From Durusdinium trenchii (Eukaryota > Sar > Dinophyceae > Suessiales > Symbiodiniaceae): a stretch of 64,000 bases of DNA. The notes beneath the pieces are model-generated. The model worked only from the letters and a program-made list of their open reading frames with translations, was not told where the DNA came from and did no database searches. Both the position numbers and the translations under genes were made by a program. This document shows, piece by piece, positions 19,336 to 29,255 of this stretch; within the stretch, counting starts at the first letter, position 1; each line of letters begins with the position of its first letter. Where the stretch lies: positions 101,096 through 165,095 of the forward strand of contig CAXAMN010029061.1 of the NCBI GenBank assembly GCA_963970005.1, given 5' to 3'.

Positions 19336-19354
19336 CCGCAGCCATTGGCTCCAA
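19336..19354 (+). promoter_or_regulatory. Spliced-leader-like CCGCAGCCATTGGCTCCAA upstream of ORF K
   Basis: Resembles the whole conserved leader (CCGTAGCCATTTTGGCTCA...) with T to C at the fourth base, two T fewer and changes at the end. It lies 48 bases before the ORF K ATG. TTCTTTTTCCGCAG is also a plausible splice acceptor. Confidence 0.4.
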
Positions 19355-19402
19355 ACCCTTCTTCTGCCTCGCGCGTTGTTACTTCTTTCCCTATCCTGCT
19401 TG

Positions 19403-19948
19403 ATGATCTCATCCCCGGGTCTTCGTGTCCCTGAACCTTTGACACACACGATTCCTACATCCCGTACTCCTTGGAGAGAAGTTCGTCAACCATTTGAAAC
19501 ATTAGACATGGTACCTGACCTCTCTACCGTCCGCTTTGAATTGGACGTCAGCTTGCTCGTCTATCAACCCCTGAACTACATCACAGTGACCCTAGACAGG
19601 CAACAGCTTGACACCAAGGAATACACCGTGGACGATCTCAAAGATGTTATCTACTCCCGCCTAGGCCAACATCGCACGGCCTTCTGGATGGCCCTTCCTT
19701 CGTCTGGTGATTCACAAGTATGGGAAGTACCACACACTTACACCCTTGAAGAGCTCGTCCTTTACTTTATCAATTCACGACAGGTACGTCCACAGGGCCT
19801 CTCCACAGAATACCCTCGCGAATCCGTTCCTTTTCCCTACCGGCCTCTTCATACAGTCGCTCCCCGTCTTCATGATGATGCCATTGGTCAACTCCGACTC
19901 CCATTGACTGCCTATCAGACTTACCGTGAGATCCGTCAGTTCTCTTAG
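19403..19948 (+). CDS. ORF K, last ORF of the element (181 aa)
   Basis: An intact ORF, ATG in GCTTGATGATC to TAG, ending 53 bases before the right terminal repeat. It has globular composition with alternating hydrophobics: TVRFELDVSLLVYQPLNYI near residue 45, TVDDLKDVIYSRLG near 80 and YTLEELVLYFINSRQV near 115. No domain was recognised. As the last coding unit before the 3' hairpin it should be part of any full-length element RNA. Confidence 0.6.
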   Translation: MISSPGLRVPEPLTHTIPTSRTPWREVRQPFETLDMVPDLSTVRFELDVSLLVYQPLNYITVTLDRQQLDTKEYTVDDLKDVIYSRLGQHRTAFWMALPSSGDSQVWEVPHTYTLEELVLYFINSRQVRPQGLSTEYPRESVPFPYRPLHTVAPRLHDDAIGQLRLPLTAYQTYREIRQFS

Positions 19949-19983
19949 TCTCACCTCACCTTCGGCGCGGAGCTTAAAATCTT

Positions 19984-20001
19984 GCCTCCCTTCGGGGAGG
20001 C
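19984..20001 (+). other. Hairpin at the internal 3' end
   Basis: GCCTCC-cttc-GGGGAGGC lies directly before the right terminal repeat and is conserved at 318-335. It could be an RNA 3'-end or RT-recognition structure. Confidence 0.55.
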
Positions 20002-20419
20002 GTGTGTGTGTAACCCTTGGAGTCATAGGGATCATTTTGGATTTTAATTTGATTTATTGCAGGGGGTAGCGGCAGATCACTTGGGACCGCTACCAACGAA
20101 GACGCCCATTTGATCTGGTGAAATCAGAGTTGGCCACTCTGACGTACCTGCTTGAATTTTCAACGGAATGGCACGAGGCTAAGCCCAGAACCTCAAGACA
20201 TGGTGTTGCATAGGGCTTTGGTTTTGATTTGCAGATGTGAGCGGACGACGTCATTCTGTCGGTCGATCGTTCGGTGGTTTATTCAGACTTTATGGCCTCG
20301 CTGAACTTGTTGGACCTCCTCTTCCTTTTCAGGCTTCCTTACCTGTACTCTTAGGAAATGGAACCCTAGGCCGGCGTGTGGCACCGCTGTCAAGTCAGTA
20401 CGCATATCCATGAGTGTGT
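20002..20419 (+). repeat. Right terminal repeat of the large element
   Basis: Identical to 5135-5552 except at 20034. The near identity implies recent insertion, or recent gene conversion between the ends. Confidence 0.9.
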
Positions 20420-21415
20420 GCTTGGGTGCTGGGGCCGTTGCAGGGCGCCGCCGCTGCAGGGCGCCGCCGCTGTGTGCGATTGGGAGTTTGGCTGCTAGTG
20501 TGGGGGAGCTTTGGTTGGGTGCTGGTGCCCCTGCAGGGTGCGCTGGAGGGCGCCGCCGCTGTGTGCGCTTGGGAGCTTGCGTGCTGAAGCCGCTGCAGGG
20601 TGCTGCTGCTGGGTGCCGCTGCTGTGTGCGCTTGGGAGAGCTATTGGGGTGATTACTTCAAGTACAGGAAGAGGCGCCGGTCTGCGCTTTCATATGCGTG
20701 GCCGTGCGCTTTGGAGCTTGGGCCGGACATGTGGCCGGCTGCGCTTTGTTGGAGCTTGGTTGCTGGTGCCGCTTGCCAGATGTGTGGCCGCATGTCTTTG
20801 GCTTGCACCTTGGAGCCTGGGTGCTGGCGCTGCTGGAGTGGGCACTTTGTGCTGATGCGCCACACGGGCTTCAAATGCATTGCCAGGGCTGGATTGATGT
20901 GGGCATGCAGGTGGGAGATCCGAGCACTCTGGTTGGGGGTCGCATGCAGTTGTCAGCGGAGCAGGGCCATGTGGCAACCTGCAACATGGCCAAGCGTCAT
21001 GCGCGCAGGTGGTATGTTGCGTGCGCGGTGAAATGCCATGTGGGCAAGTGTGGGGCAGTGAAGCTTTTGGATGCCCTTAAGTTCCCCAGATAGCGAGAGC
21101 TAGTTAAATCTTTACCTCACGTTTCGGAAAAATTGCCTGTGTGCGCTTTGGAGCCTGGTGCAGGGTGCCGCCAGATGTCTACAGTAGTGGCTTTGGAGTG
21201 TGGGTGCTGCTGCCGTTGCAGGGTGCCGCTGCCAGATGTCTATCGCTGCGTGCGCTTTGGAGCCTGGGTGGTCATGTTGCTGCAGGGTGCAGCTGCAGGC
21301 TGCTGCTGACAAATGTTTACGGCCCCGCAGCAAGGTGTTTGTACCCGTGTGCGCTTTGAAGCCTGGGTGCTGGTGCCGCTGCAGGGCCGCTGCCTAGTGC
21401 GTGGTTAGGCCTTCC
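20420..21415 (+). repeat. GC-rich degenerate tandem array
   Basis: Phrases such as TGTGTGCGCTTTGGAGCCTG and GTGCTG-GTGCCGCTGCAGGGTGC recur about fifteen times with indels. The ORFs here (G, A, C and L-rich) follow the repeat, so I do not call genes. Segments 20636-20700 and 21085-21130 match the left flank of the large element (5046-5130). Confidence 0.8.
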
Positions 21416-22205
21416 AGCCTGCCCTGTACCATCAGGGGAAGGCGCATAACGAAAGAAAGAAACGGCGGCTTCTCAGATCGCACTCAGTTCAACTGCTCAA
21501 AGTGCACAGCCAAAGCGCGGGATCCATCTGGCACGAACATGCACCCACCATCTGTTTGAGAGCTTTATATTCGAGCCAGATCTGGTCCATTGTGGGTGCA
21601 TGTGCTTGTTGCATGTGCTGCAGAAGACTCGAGGCTTAAGAGCTGCGTGCCTCTGATCTGAAACTGCTCCCATTGACCCATCTGGGGTGCTTGGACACAT
21701 TGATCGTGGGTGCCAGGAACCGAGCGTGCTGCAGTCTGCCTGCCTGGCAGCATTTAGCTCGGGCTGAATCACTGCAAAAAAGAATAGACAAGGCGTAGCT
21801 ACCACTGGTTCGACCCCCGCCTGTGAAGGAACACAAAGACTGTGAGGGAAACCTCGCTATCATGAAACAGTGGACTTCGCCAAAACAGAGCCGCGTAGCT
21901 CTTCAACATTCCCATTTCTCCACTGCGTGAACTTGTTGTAGCCTCGAAGGTGCTTTGTGTTTGGACGCCCATCCTTTGATGACGTGCTTGTTACATTATG
22001 AAGCTTCCAGCATGCAGAACGAGTTGGAATGTGAATCACATTTCATGTGCGGAGTCAGGACCTTGATTCCTCTGGTACTATCTCGCTGGAAGAATGGGTC
22101 GAAGCTTTGGTGCAAATTCGAATCCCAGCAGCAGCAGTGTGCCACATCGAATGGTAAAGTACAAATTGGATTATTTGGATTGCGGTATTGAGATCTTGAC
22201 CTTGT
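21416..22205. other. No gene recognised
   Basis: Short ORFs on both strands without motifs. TTGTTTTAG at 22203-22211 may be an acceptor for the next exon. Confidence 0.5.
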
Positions 22206-22212
22206 TTTAGGT

Positions 22213-22413
22213 ATGTCTTCATATTACCAGCGCAAGACCGATGAGGCCGAAGCTATTGACGCGGTCAGGGAACATGCTGAGGCGGGTCTTGACCCTGGCG
22301 ATGAAGATTTTGACTGTTTCCTGTGGCCTGCCTTGAAGGCTGCTCTGAACGAGGGTGATACGGTGCATTTGCTGAATTTGGGTGATGCGAGCGTCGAAAC
22401 AGGTGAAATCTAG
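22213..22413 (+). CDS. Candidate acidic exon (up to 66 aa)
   Basis: The frame reads RKTDEAEAIDAVREHAEAG then LDPGDEDFDCFLWPALKAAL and ends at TAG 22413. Acidic, helix-forming composition and the polypyrimidine-AG just before (TTTTAG/GTATG) suggest an exon. A helix, D-rich loop and helix order (DPGDEDFDCFLWPAL) might be a decayed EF-hand, without a proper loop glycine. It lies upstream of clearer EF-hand exons on the same strand. Confidence 0.35.
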   Translation: MSSYYQRKTDEAEAIDAVREHAEAGLDPGDEDFDCFLWPALKAALNEGDTVHLLNLGDASVETGEI

Positions 22414-22810
22414 GGCCAGGATTCGAAGATTGGACGCCTGCATGTCAAACTAGGTAACTGCAAACTCAGTGGCTGTGACCAAGGACTGGAATGGCGAATT
22501 TGATTTTTTTGAGACTCATGGCTGAACAGGAGTTTGCATTTTCAAAAATAGTAGCTAAAGGTGCGGTACGATTGTCAAAGAACTTTGTCTCCGCTTCACT
22601 CTAGCTCAGACTTATCTCAGGTTTGTTTCAGCTTTCAAGACGAATCCACGGTTTCTTCGAAAGGCAAGCGCCATGTATGCATCGTGTTTCGCAGACCTGC
22701 AAACTGGACACCTGCAGGTGTCTTTGGCGACTTGTATCCCAGTTGAAGAGCTCATGCCTCAGAGAAACAAAACTACCGGCTGGTCTCACGAAAGGCTTCC
22801 TGCGTGAGAA

Positions 22811-23200
22811 AGATGCTCACTTTGAGGCTTCGGACCTTGCAAACGGAATCTCTCGAAGAGCTGTTTCTAAGTCTAGACACCGACTTCTCAGGCGTGGACC
22901 TGTCAGAAATCACTTCAAATCACCGACATTGCTGCTACTGAAAGGCCTCCACTAAGTCTTGGCCTTAACTACAGTACCCCATTACCCCCATCTATACTTA
23001 TCATATGGCCCATACTTGTTCTATAAAAAAGACTCGTATGTTTGTATTAAAAGCGAACTTTCTAAGACATATTCATTGCAGATCTCCTACCAACCTCGAT
23101 AGGCACGATCTCCTTTGCCGAGTTTGTGCAGGGTCAACTTGGCTGCATTGGCGGGCGAGCATTCTGCATACTTTTTGGTGTGCCAACAAGGAGGGCACCT
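22811..23200 (+). CDS. Two EF-hand exons split by a GC-AG intron
   Basis: Exon 1 (to 22891) reads LQTESLEELFLSLDTDFSG and exon 2 (from 23103) reads TISFAEFVQGQLGCIGG, ending at TAG near 23202. Joined, they make a complete EF-hand: D-x-D-x-S-G-T-I-S-F-A-E, with calcium ligands at the expected positions. The deduced intron 22892-23102 starts GCGTGG and ends CGATAG, with a G on the exon side. GC donors are usual in dinoflagellates. Exon 1 has an ATG at 22811 in frame, but more exons upstream are likely. Confidence 0.6.
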
Positions 23201-23625
23201 AGTTAGGTGGTTGTGCTTGTTCTACCCCACTGCTAAAGCGGTAGCTTCGGTTCGTCAAAACAGGAGGGGTACCAAGTTGCTGATTCTTAGGATTGAATGT
23301 CGGGGACAACAATTGAATGTAAAGCTAGCAGTAGCTCAGTAGCCAATCCGATCAAGCATGTTCTCACCATGACATGACAGAGTCCTGCAGCTGATTGAAG
23401 GCTCAAACCCGATTTGCCTTTTGCAGGAGACTGAATCATCAGTACTGCCAGTACTATTGCTTTGCAGTTTGACAGGGCTTTCTAGAGTGCTGGAGCTATG
23501 GCGCACGGCTTATCACACCTCCATGCTGCATGGCAGGTGGAAAAAGTGGTGACTGAGGAGGAGGCACGTGCATCTTGGCCACTCTGACTTCCCAGCCCAA
23601 AGAGACTATCATGATATCAGTGATG

Positions 23626-23702
23626 GCCTCCAACCTAATAGCAATGGCCTCCAACCTAAGAGCGATGGCGGCCACCTCACTAGCGATGGCTTCCAACCTA
23701 TC
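23626..23702 (+). repeat. Short array of the 21-bp minisatellite
   Basis: Three to four copies of AGCGATGGCCTCCAACCTAAT-like units, the same unit as the large array at 49041-49790. Confidence 0.8.
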
Positions 23703-23709
23703 CGTAAAT

Positions 23710-25049
23710 CAAGAAGTGTAATGGTTAATGCGAGGTGCTATGGAATGTCATTATTCAAAACATGCAGAGCCAATCCATGCTGCGCGGTATGTCAGGTAAT
23801 ACTACTACGATTTGGTTGTGACTATGATCCTGACTGCAAGCTGATGGATGAGATCCTGCTCGCAATCTCTGACAAAGTGAAGGTACGGCATTGACGATTG
23901 TGTGAGCCTGTCAAGAAGCCAAGGTAGAAAGACAACTTTTGACTGAAAGAGAGTGCTTGGAGGCACAGTGCGAGATATTCCTGGTGGATGTGAGCCAAGT
24001 ACAAGATTTTACGCAGCAGTATGCCTCTAGACTTACAAACAGCGGATAGACATGACATGCGCCGCACATGTGCAGCTCGAAGCCCTGTATCCCACCCTGT
24101 GCAGGAACAGCATCACTTTGCATAATTAACGAACAAATGGAACAAGTTGTGGATCGAGCAACGCCTGTCTCTTCTCTTGTGACAAGAGTTTCATATCTTG
24201 CATGACAGTGTGCTTGTTTACTTCTGTTGTGTAATTCACAAGACAGGCAAAGGGCAGTTCCATAAGAGGATTTCTCATGCTCGCTTATTGCCAAATCATT
24301 GCACCAATTCACATCAAATATTGGCTATTGGCACGATTGCTTTGAAATGTTCACACATACAAGGTCATACAGCCAGCACCAAGACAAGTCTCCACAATAG
24401 CCATGCGTGTACTGGAAAAGGGCTGTGATTTTTGGAAGGTGAAAGCATGCAAAGATGGAACACGCCCTGCTGGTTTGCAGCTTGTGTATGTCTCAATTCT
24501 GACATATCTCTGACTCTTTTCTCAATCGCCACAGCTCATTGGGCCACAGACTTCAAACAATTTTGTATTTTGAGTCAAAACACAACCATTTTCCTCCTCC
24601 TTCTTCCTTGAGGAGACTTCTACTGTGTGTATCAGAAGGGTTTGGTTGTTTCCATCAAAATCTCGGAATCGTTTTGCCACGGCACAGAAGGGCTCCTTAC
24701 TTCTTGCCAATAGCTACTACTCAGCTGCCCGTCTTGGCTCCCTGTTGCACCATATGCTCAGCTTTCTTACGGTGCTACGGCTGAAGGATATCATGCACAA
24801 AGCAAACATCCATGACAAGTGGTGCAAAGCACACCTAGCCACTCCACCTGTCAATGATTAAAGAACATCATTGTTGTCACAAGATCAAAAATCCAACTGA
24901 TATTTGTGATGAAATGCTGTGCTTTCCGCAGTGCACAGCCAAAAACTGCTACTGTTTCTGCAATTTTTGGCTCGTGGTCCAAACTTTGAAGAATCTGTAC
25001 TTGCGAGGAGGATGTCCTCGGTGAATTATTTATTGATGCTGCTAGTTCT

Positions 25050-25080
<31 letters not shown>

Positions 25081-26050
25081 CCCAACTTGCTGTCTTTCCA
25101 AACCAGAAGTTTGCACATCCGAAGTTTGTTGGAAAAAAGAGGTAGGAATCAACGGCAGCATATTCCAAGTTGCAGCGTGGCACCGTGCTTGCACGAAGCC
25201 GTTATGGAGAGCCCCAACCAGGCCTTGTTGAGACACATGCCATCCAGTCTACTGCATCCGAAGACAAGACCGACAAGACCATCCGCACCAAATCAACAAT
25301 TCAACGCTCACACCATGAATGGACATCGTCACACCATGCGTCCACATGAATGGGAATACCATCGTTCGGCTCGCTTTGTGATGCAAACAAGGCATTTTGA
25401 CAGCTGTTGGATGTTTGTCCTCGAACCTGAGGAACTTTATGACCCTTGCACTCTGATGTTCTTCTACAAAGGCCATGTGGCTTCGTGAAATGTTTTTCTG
25501 ATTTGCCATGTAGCCACGCTGCTAGTGCAAGGCAGGCACCTCCAGCTTGAACTGGGGCTCGGCGAGTCTTGGCAGCACCTGGTTCGAAGATGCTTGTGCT
25601 GCTTTTAGCCTGTGGCCACCCTGGACCCTAAGTAGTACTGTACCAACTCAGGAACGGTACAAAATTACGTGGCCAATTGGAGAGGAGAAGGACAGATTGA
25701 GGGCACCCATTAGACCTGTTTATATAGATGGCTCTGCACCGCGCACAAAGGTTGCACAATCAGAGCAATAGCAGGAACTCATCTCAATCATTGATGCCAT
25801 ACATCGTGGTGCTCAGCAGGGGCGTGACCTCATTGTGGCTCCACAGGACCGCTCGTTAGCGCCACTTGAAAGGACAATAGGACATTCCGACCACTTGAGA
25901 TATAGTTGGGTCTTTCCTAAAACTATTTGAGTTGTAAAGTTTTATTTTTTCCTGTTTCTTGTTTTTAGTATAATTTTTAAGGGGGGGTAGGCCGCTAGAG
26001 GTAGGTAGCTAGTAGCTTCAGTAGCTACTACCTAGGACGCAGGATAGCTC
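23710..26050. other. No gene recognised; GA microsatellite at 25052-25080
   Basis: An AG-rich microsatellite (GAGA)n lies at about 25052-25080. ORFs up to 189 codons occur (24919-25488) but run through the microsatellite and show no motif. Confidence 0.5.
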
Positions 26051-26051
26051 A

Positions 26052-26115
26052 CGCTTCTTCAAGGAAGCTCCCCCCGCCGCCCTACAGGCGGCGGGAAAGC
26101 TTCCTTGAAGAAGCG
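26052..26115 (+). repeat. Long near-perfect inverted repeat (hairpin)
   Basis: The left arm starts CGCTTCTTCAAGGAAGCT and continues to CCGCCGCC. The right arm (26087-26115) starts GGCGGCGGG and ends CTTCCTTGAAGAAGCG. The stem is about 29 bp with one short imperfection, and the loop is TACA. There is no coding over it. It may be the end of a small hairpin transposon, a recombination product, or a small-RNA precursor. Confidence 0.75.
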
Positions 26116-26119
26116 CTCG

Positions 26120-27640
26120 CACTAGTGATTTGGTTGCTAGATTTTAGGGAACTTAAGCCCGGACATAAACCTAACTCAGTATATTTTATTTGAGATGCAC
26201 GGACATTTATATAATTACATCGCCCTCTGTTACTTTTCAGTTTCATCCGATGCTTGAACTTTCTGTCACGCTAAACTTGACCTCTGTTTTAAAATAGCAG
26301 GGTGCTCAGCTGATCGAGAGCCTCATTTTTGATGCAACAACCTGCCCCACCACAACAATTGTTATTAGTGTGCAACTGTGTGGTGAATGCCATGCCAACG
26401 ATGTGTCAGCATTCGTCTTTGAGCAACTTTGCCATTTGCAACAAGGTATCGATATTAGACATTGCTGAGTACGCTGAGATGGTTGAGATTTCCAAGGGCG
26501 ACTGTGCTGCCAGCGTGATCGATGTATGTAGACAGTGGTCTTCGGCCTTACTACTAGGAGCAGGATGCTGCCTGTGTCTGAGCTACGAGAATGCCACAAG
26601 TGACGCAGCATGGATAGCGCTCGCCTGAACATGATCGCTGTTCATGGGCATAGCCTCGCTCTAGGCTTGCTTCGAACGCGCCTAGCAACGTTTCACAACG
26701 CATTTGGCCGACGCATCATTCAAAAAGTTTGTCCAGAGTCATGCAGTGTTGCACAGTCACATGATGATCATGATTCATGATGCTATTCTTTGCATCCTTT
26801 TTGAGGGTGTTGGCCATGAAGAGGTAGGGTATGGCAGGGTGGTAGGGTAGGACCGGGTTGAAGCTAAAGCTCCAAAGAAGCCTTCCCAGATTTTTTAAGG
26901 ATCGAAATGAAAACAAACGACTTGGGTGCCAAGGTCTCGCAGAGATCCGTTGGAATCTCAGAAAGGCCTAGTGTCTTTCATGCTTTAGGAGCGGCGATGA
27001 AGCAACTTGGGGATGCCAGCTAAGACCACATTATAATGTTGCCCACGGCCTCAGGTTTGATCCGCAAGAGATCAATGGAAGAAGCCAATGAGTGCCAAGA
27101 AGCTTCAGTGTATTTGGGCAGCACATGGATACACATGGACACCAGAACAATAGTATATATACAACTATAACATACCGAATAATCAGTTTATCCGAAAAAT
27201 CTATCATTAACCCAATCACCAAGCACTTCTGAATTCTATTCTACCAGTAACTTCCAAGCTTACTAGCTACCTCAGCTAGTAGAGATTGTCCTACCAATGT
27301 AAAAAAGTTCAGACGCCAGTGACGCAGAGATGGTCTGTTTTCAGAACACAACTTACAAATTTGCAACATAGTAACAATGTTCGCTAGTAGTAACAAGTGC
27401 ATCGCTTCTAGTAACAAGTGCCTTACTAGTAGTAACAAGAAGCTAGTAGAAACAATATACTGTATAGAATTTAATTTTAGAATGGTTTCAACTGTCTTTT
27501 GAAGACAGGGTTGGTTGAGTTTGTTGTGCCTCTTGGCCCTCTCGAGGATGAATCACGCGGTCATGGTGGCAACAGCCACTTGCTCAGTGGTGACGAAGCA
27601 AGATAGCAGGACTAACCAGGGCTAAGAGTCAGAGGCTTTG
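26120..27640. other. No gene recognised
   Basis: AT-richer sequence with scattered CTAGTAG/TAGTAACAAG motifs at 27240-27450. Short ORFs only. Confidence 0.5.
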
Positions 27641-27718
27641 AACATGTTTCAATATGCTTCAGGTGCGCTTTCAGAACCACGGAATCTCTTTCCTTCTGCT
27701 TGAGATTATGCCTCTGCT

Positions 27719-27905
27719 CAGGAAGCCTTTGAAGCGGCAGATCTTGGCTTTAATGGAGAATTGGATTTGCAGACATTTGTGCAGGCCAGAGTCAATCAAC
27801 CTTTGCAAGATTTGGACACTTGTGTCCGAAGTTCATTGCTTGGGAGTTGGTGCGAGGCCCTGACGGATCCGGTGGTTGCCACAAAGGCAGTCTGTAGGGG
27901 TTGAA
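27719..27905 (+). CDS. EF-hand-like exon
   Basis: After an acceptor-like TCTGCTCAG the frame reads QEAFEAADLGFNGELDLQTF, then VQARVNQPLQDLDTCVRSS and SLLGSWCEALTDPVVATKA, to a TGA near 27903. The first part has the spacing of a degenerate EF-hand (AD..F.GELD...F). The tail ..ALTDPVV.. recurs as ALSDPGIVE in the exon at 30163, so the two exons look duplicated. The donor site is not fixed. Family inference is moderate; the gene name is unknown. Confidence 0.45.
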
Positions 27906-28008
27906 TTTTTGGGTCAACCTGTGCTTTCAGAAAACATCAAGAACAAACAACATTGACATCTAGAATGGGTGGAATAGCCCACCGAACCTCTTCCTTTTAT
28001 GTCTGCAC

Positions 28009-28085
28009 ACTTCGAAGGGACTCCAGTGTTGGTGCAAAGCAGCTCACCGTTCCGCAGTTGGTGCAAGGTATCTCAAGCAACGTCG
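28009..28085 (+). CDS. Possible EF-hand half exon
   Basis: The frame reads DSSVGAKQLTVPQLVQGISS, similar to the second half of the EF-hand at 23103 (GTISFAEFVQGQ). The calcium ligands are poor, so it may be a decayed exon. Confidence 0.25.
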
Positions 28086-28210
28086 GTGCCAGCAGACTGG
28101 TTCCTGAGCCTAGATGCAGAGCAGCATCTTGGCATGATTCTGTCTGTTTTCCCGAAAGCACCTGCGAAGTTTTTTTTCTCAAAGAAAATGAGCCAACTTG
28201 AACTGTCCAA

Positions 28211-28211
28211 C

Positions 28212-28248
<37 letters not shown>

Positions 28249-28300
28249 TTTCTTTATCTATTTCTTTCTTTCTTTCATTCTTTCTTTCTTTCTTCCCATA
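28211..28300 (+). repeat. (ATC)n and (TTTC)n microsatellites
   Basis: About a dozen ATC triplets are followed by TTTC-type repeats to about 28297. Confidence 0.9.
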
Positions 28301-28638
28301 AGTCCATAAGTGTTTCTTACAACAGCGTCCCACAAGGGTGTCCCACAAAGTCTGCAAGAGTGGTGTACAGTAGATGAGGGCCCACAGGTATACTTTGAGA
28401 TTATCACATCTACTTTATGTTGGCAATTGTGATCATCATCAGTATTTCACCGTCAGTCTTTGTCATCGCCATCTCGGGCCAACAAAGAACCCTTTTGCGT
28501 CCAAACCTAAACATTACTTGCTTGGTTAGGCGAACAAAAACATGTCTTGGTGTAAACTTCAGATTTAAGTTTGCAGTGAAGTGAACCCATCCACGGACGT
28601 TCTTAAAGAACACGTTGGTTTGGTTTGGTTTCTTCCAG

Positions 28639-28790
28639 GTTTGGTTTTGGGTCAACGCTTGAACTGGTACAAGCCAGGATAGTGGACCTCTTCCGGGATA
28701 TTGATGCAGATTCAAACGGCACCATATCCTTCACTGAGTGGATTTCTGCCCTTCTCCGCGTTCGCAAAGTGAACTACCAGGACGCCTGCT
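28639..28790 (+). CDS. EF-hand exon
   Basis: Following acceptor TTTCTTCCAG the frame reads FGSTLELVQARIVDLF, RDIDADSNGTISFTEW, then ISALLRVRKVNYQ. This is a textbook EF-hand loop (D-I-D-A-D-S-N-G-T-I-S-F-T-E) flanked by two helices, so calcium binding is likely. The frame ends near 28828, but the true donor is probably just after VNYQ. It is the clearest member of the EF-hand exon series. Confidence 0.65.
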
Positions 28791-29049
28791 CTTCTTGTGT
28801 TTTTTCCCCGTTGTCCTTTTGCTGGTAGCCATGTTATTGAAAGCTTGAGGAGGACAGAGCTGCTCGCCAAGAGGAGACTTTGGTTGCTTTGCCTTTATGA
28901 ACTTTTGTTTCAGAAGCGGACGCATCATGTCCTCAGCTGGAGAAACTAAGTTACTATGTAGCATACAGCAATTTCTCGAGTCAAAGGTTTGCACAGGTTT
29001 GATACTAGTGGGGAGCCCTTACAGGATCCAAAAGATAAATCTAATCTAC

Positions 29050-29255
29050 GTCAAAGCACTCGCAAGGAGGCCAAAGCCATTGCCAAGCTGGCAGAGGAAG
29101 CGCTGGAAGAAGGTGATCTAGATATGTTTTTTCCTTAGCAGAGCCTGGCATTTCCAACATAGTGTGCTCTTCATTTCGCCGATTCAGAACCAACATATGT
29201 TCCGCGTTAGGTCTGGCGAATTGGACTTCCGAGAATTCTTAGCTTCTTGGACCTC
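29050..29255 (+). CDS. Split helix and loop, EF-hand-like exons
   Basis: Bases 29050-29110 encode RQSTRKEAKAIAKLAEEALE, a charged helix. Bases 29212-29255, after GCGTTAG, encode SGELDFREFLASW, the second half of an EF-hand. They probably join across an intron of about 100 bases whose exact ends are ambiguous. The GELDF/GELDL phrase links this pair with the exons at 27719 and 30163. Confidence 0.4.

Larger units (their letters stand above)
5135..20419 (+). mobile_element. 15.3-kb multi-ORF retroelement with direct terminal repeats
   Basis: Two 418-bp direct repeats (5135-5552 and 20002-20419) bound 14.4 kb of internal sequence with at least eleven ORFs, all on the + strand. One ORF has a GIY-YIG-like endonuclease followed by a reverse transcriptase without RNase H or integrase. 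That content and the long direct repeats fit a Penelope-like element with pseudo-LTRs and an N-terminal endonuclease; an LTR retroelement is less likely because no protease, RNase H or integrase was seen. Its size and extra ORFs (RS-rich, Myb-like, three paralogues) are unusual for Penelope-like elements, which normally carry one ORF. Several ORFs have one or more in-frame stops. Confidence 0.75.

Noticed and set aside
20511..21093. ORFs of up to 143 codons on both strands
   Set aside because: Follow the GC-rich tandem repeat; several frames are open at once and no motif is present.
24919..25488. 189-codon ORF on the + strand
   Set aside because: Crosses a GA microsatellite and lacks a recognisable domain; weak histidine-rich tail only.
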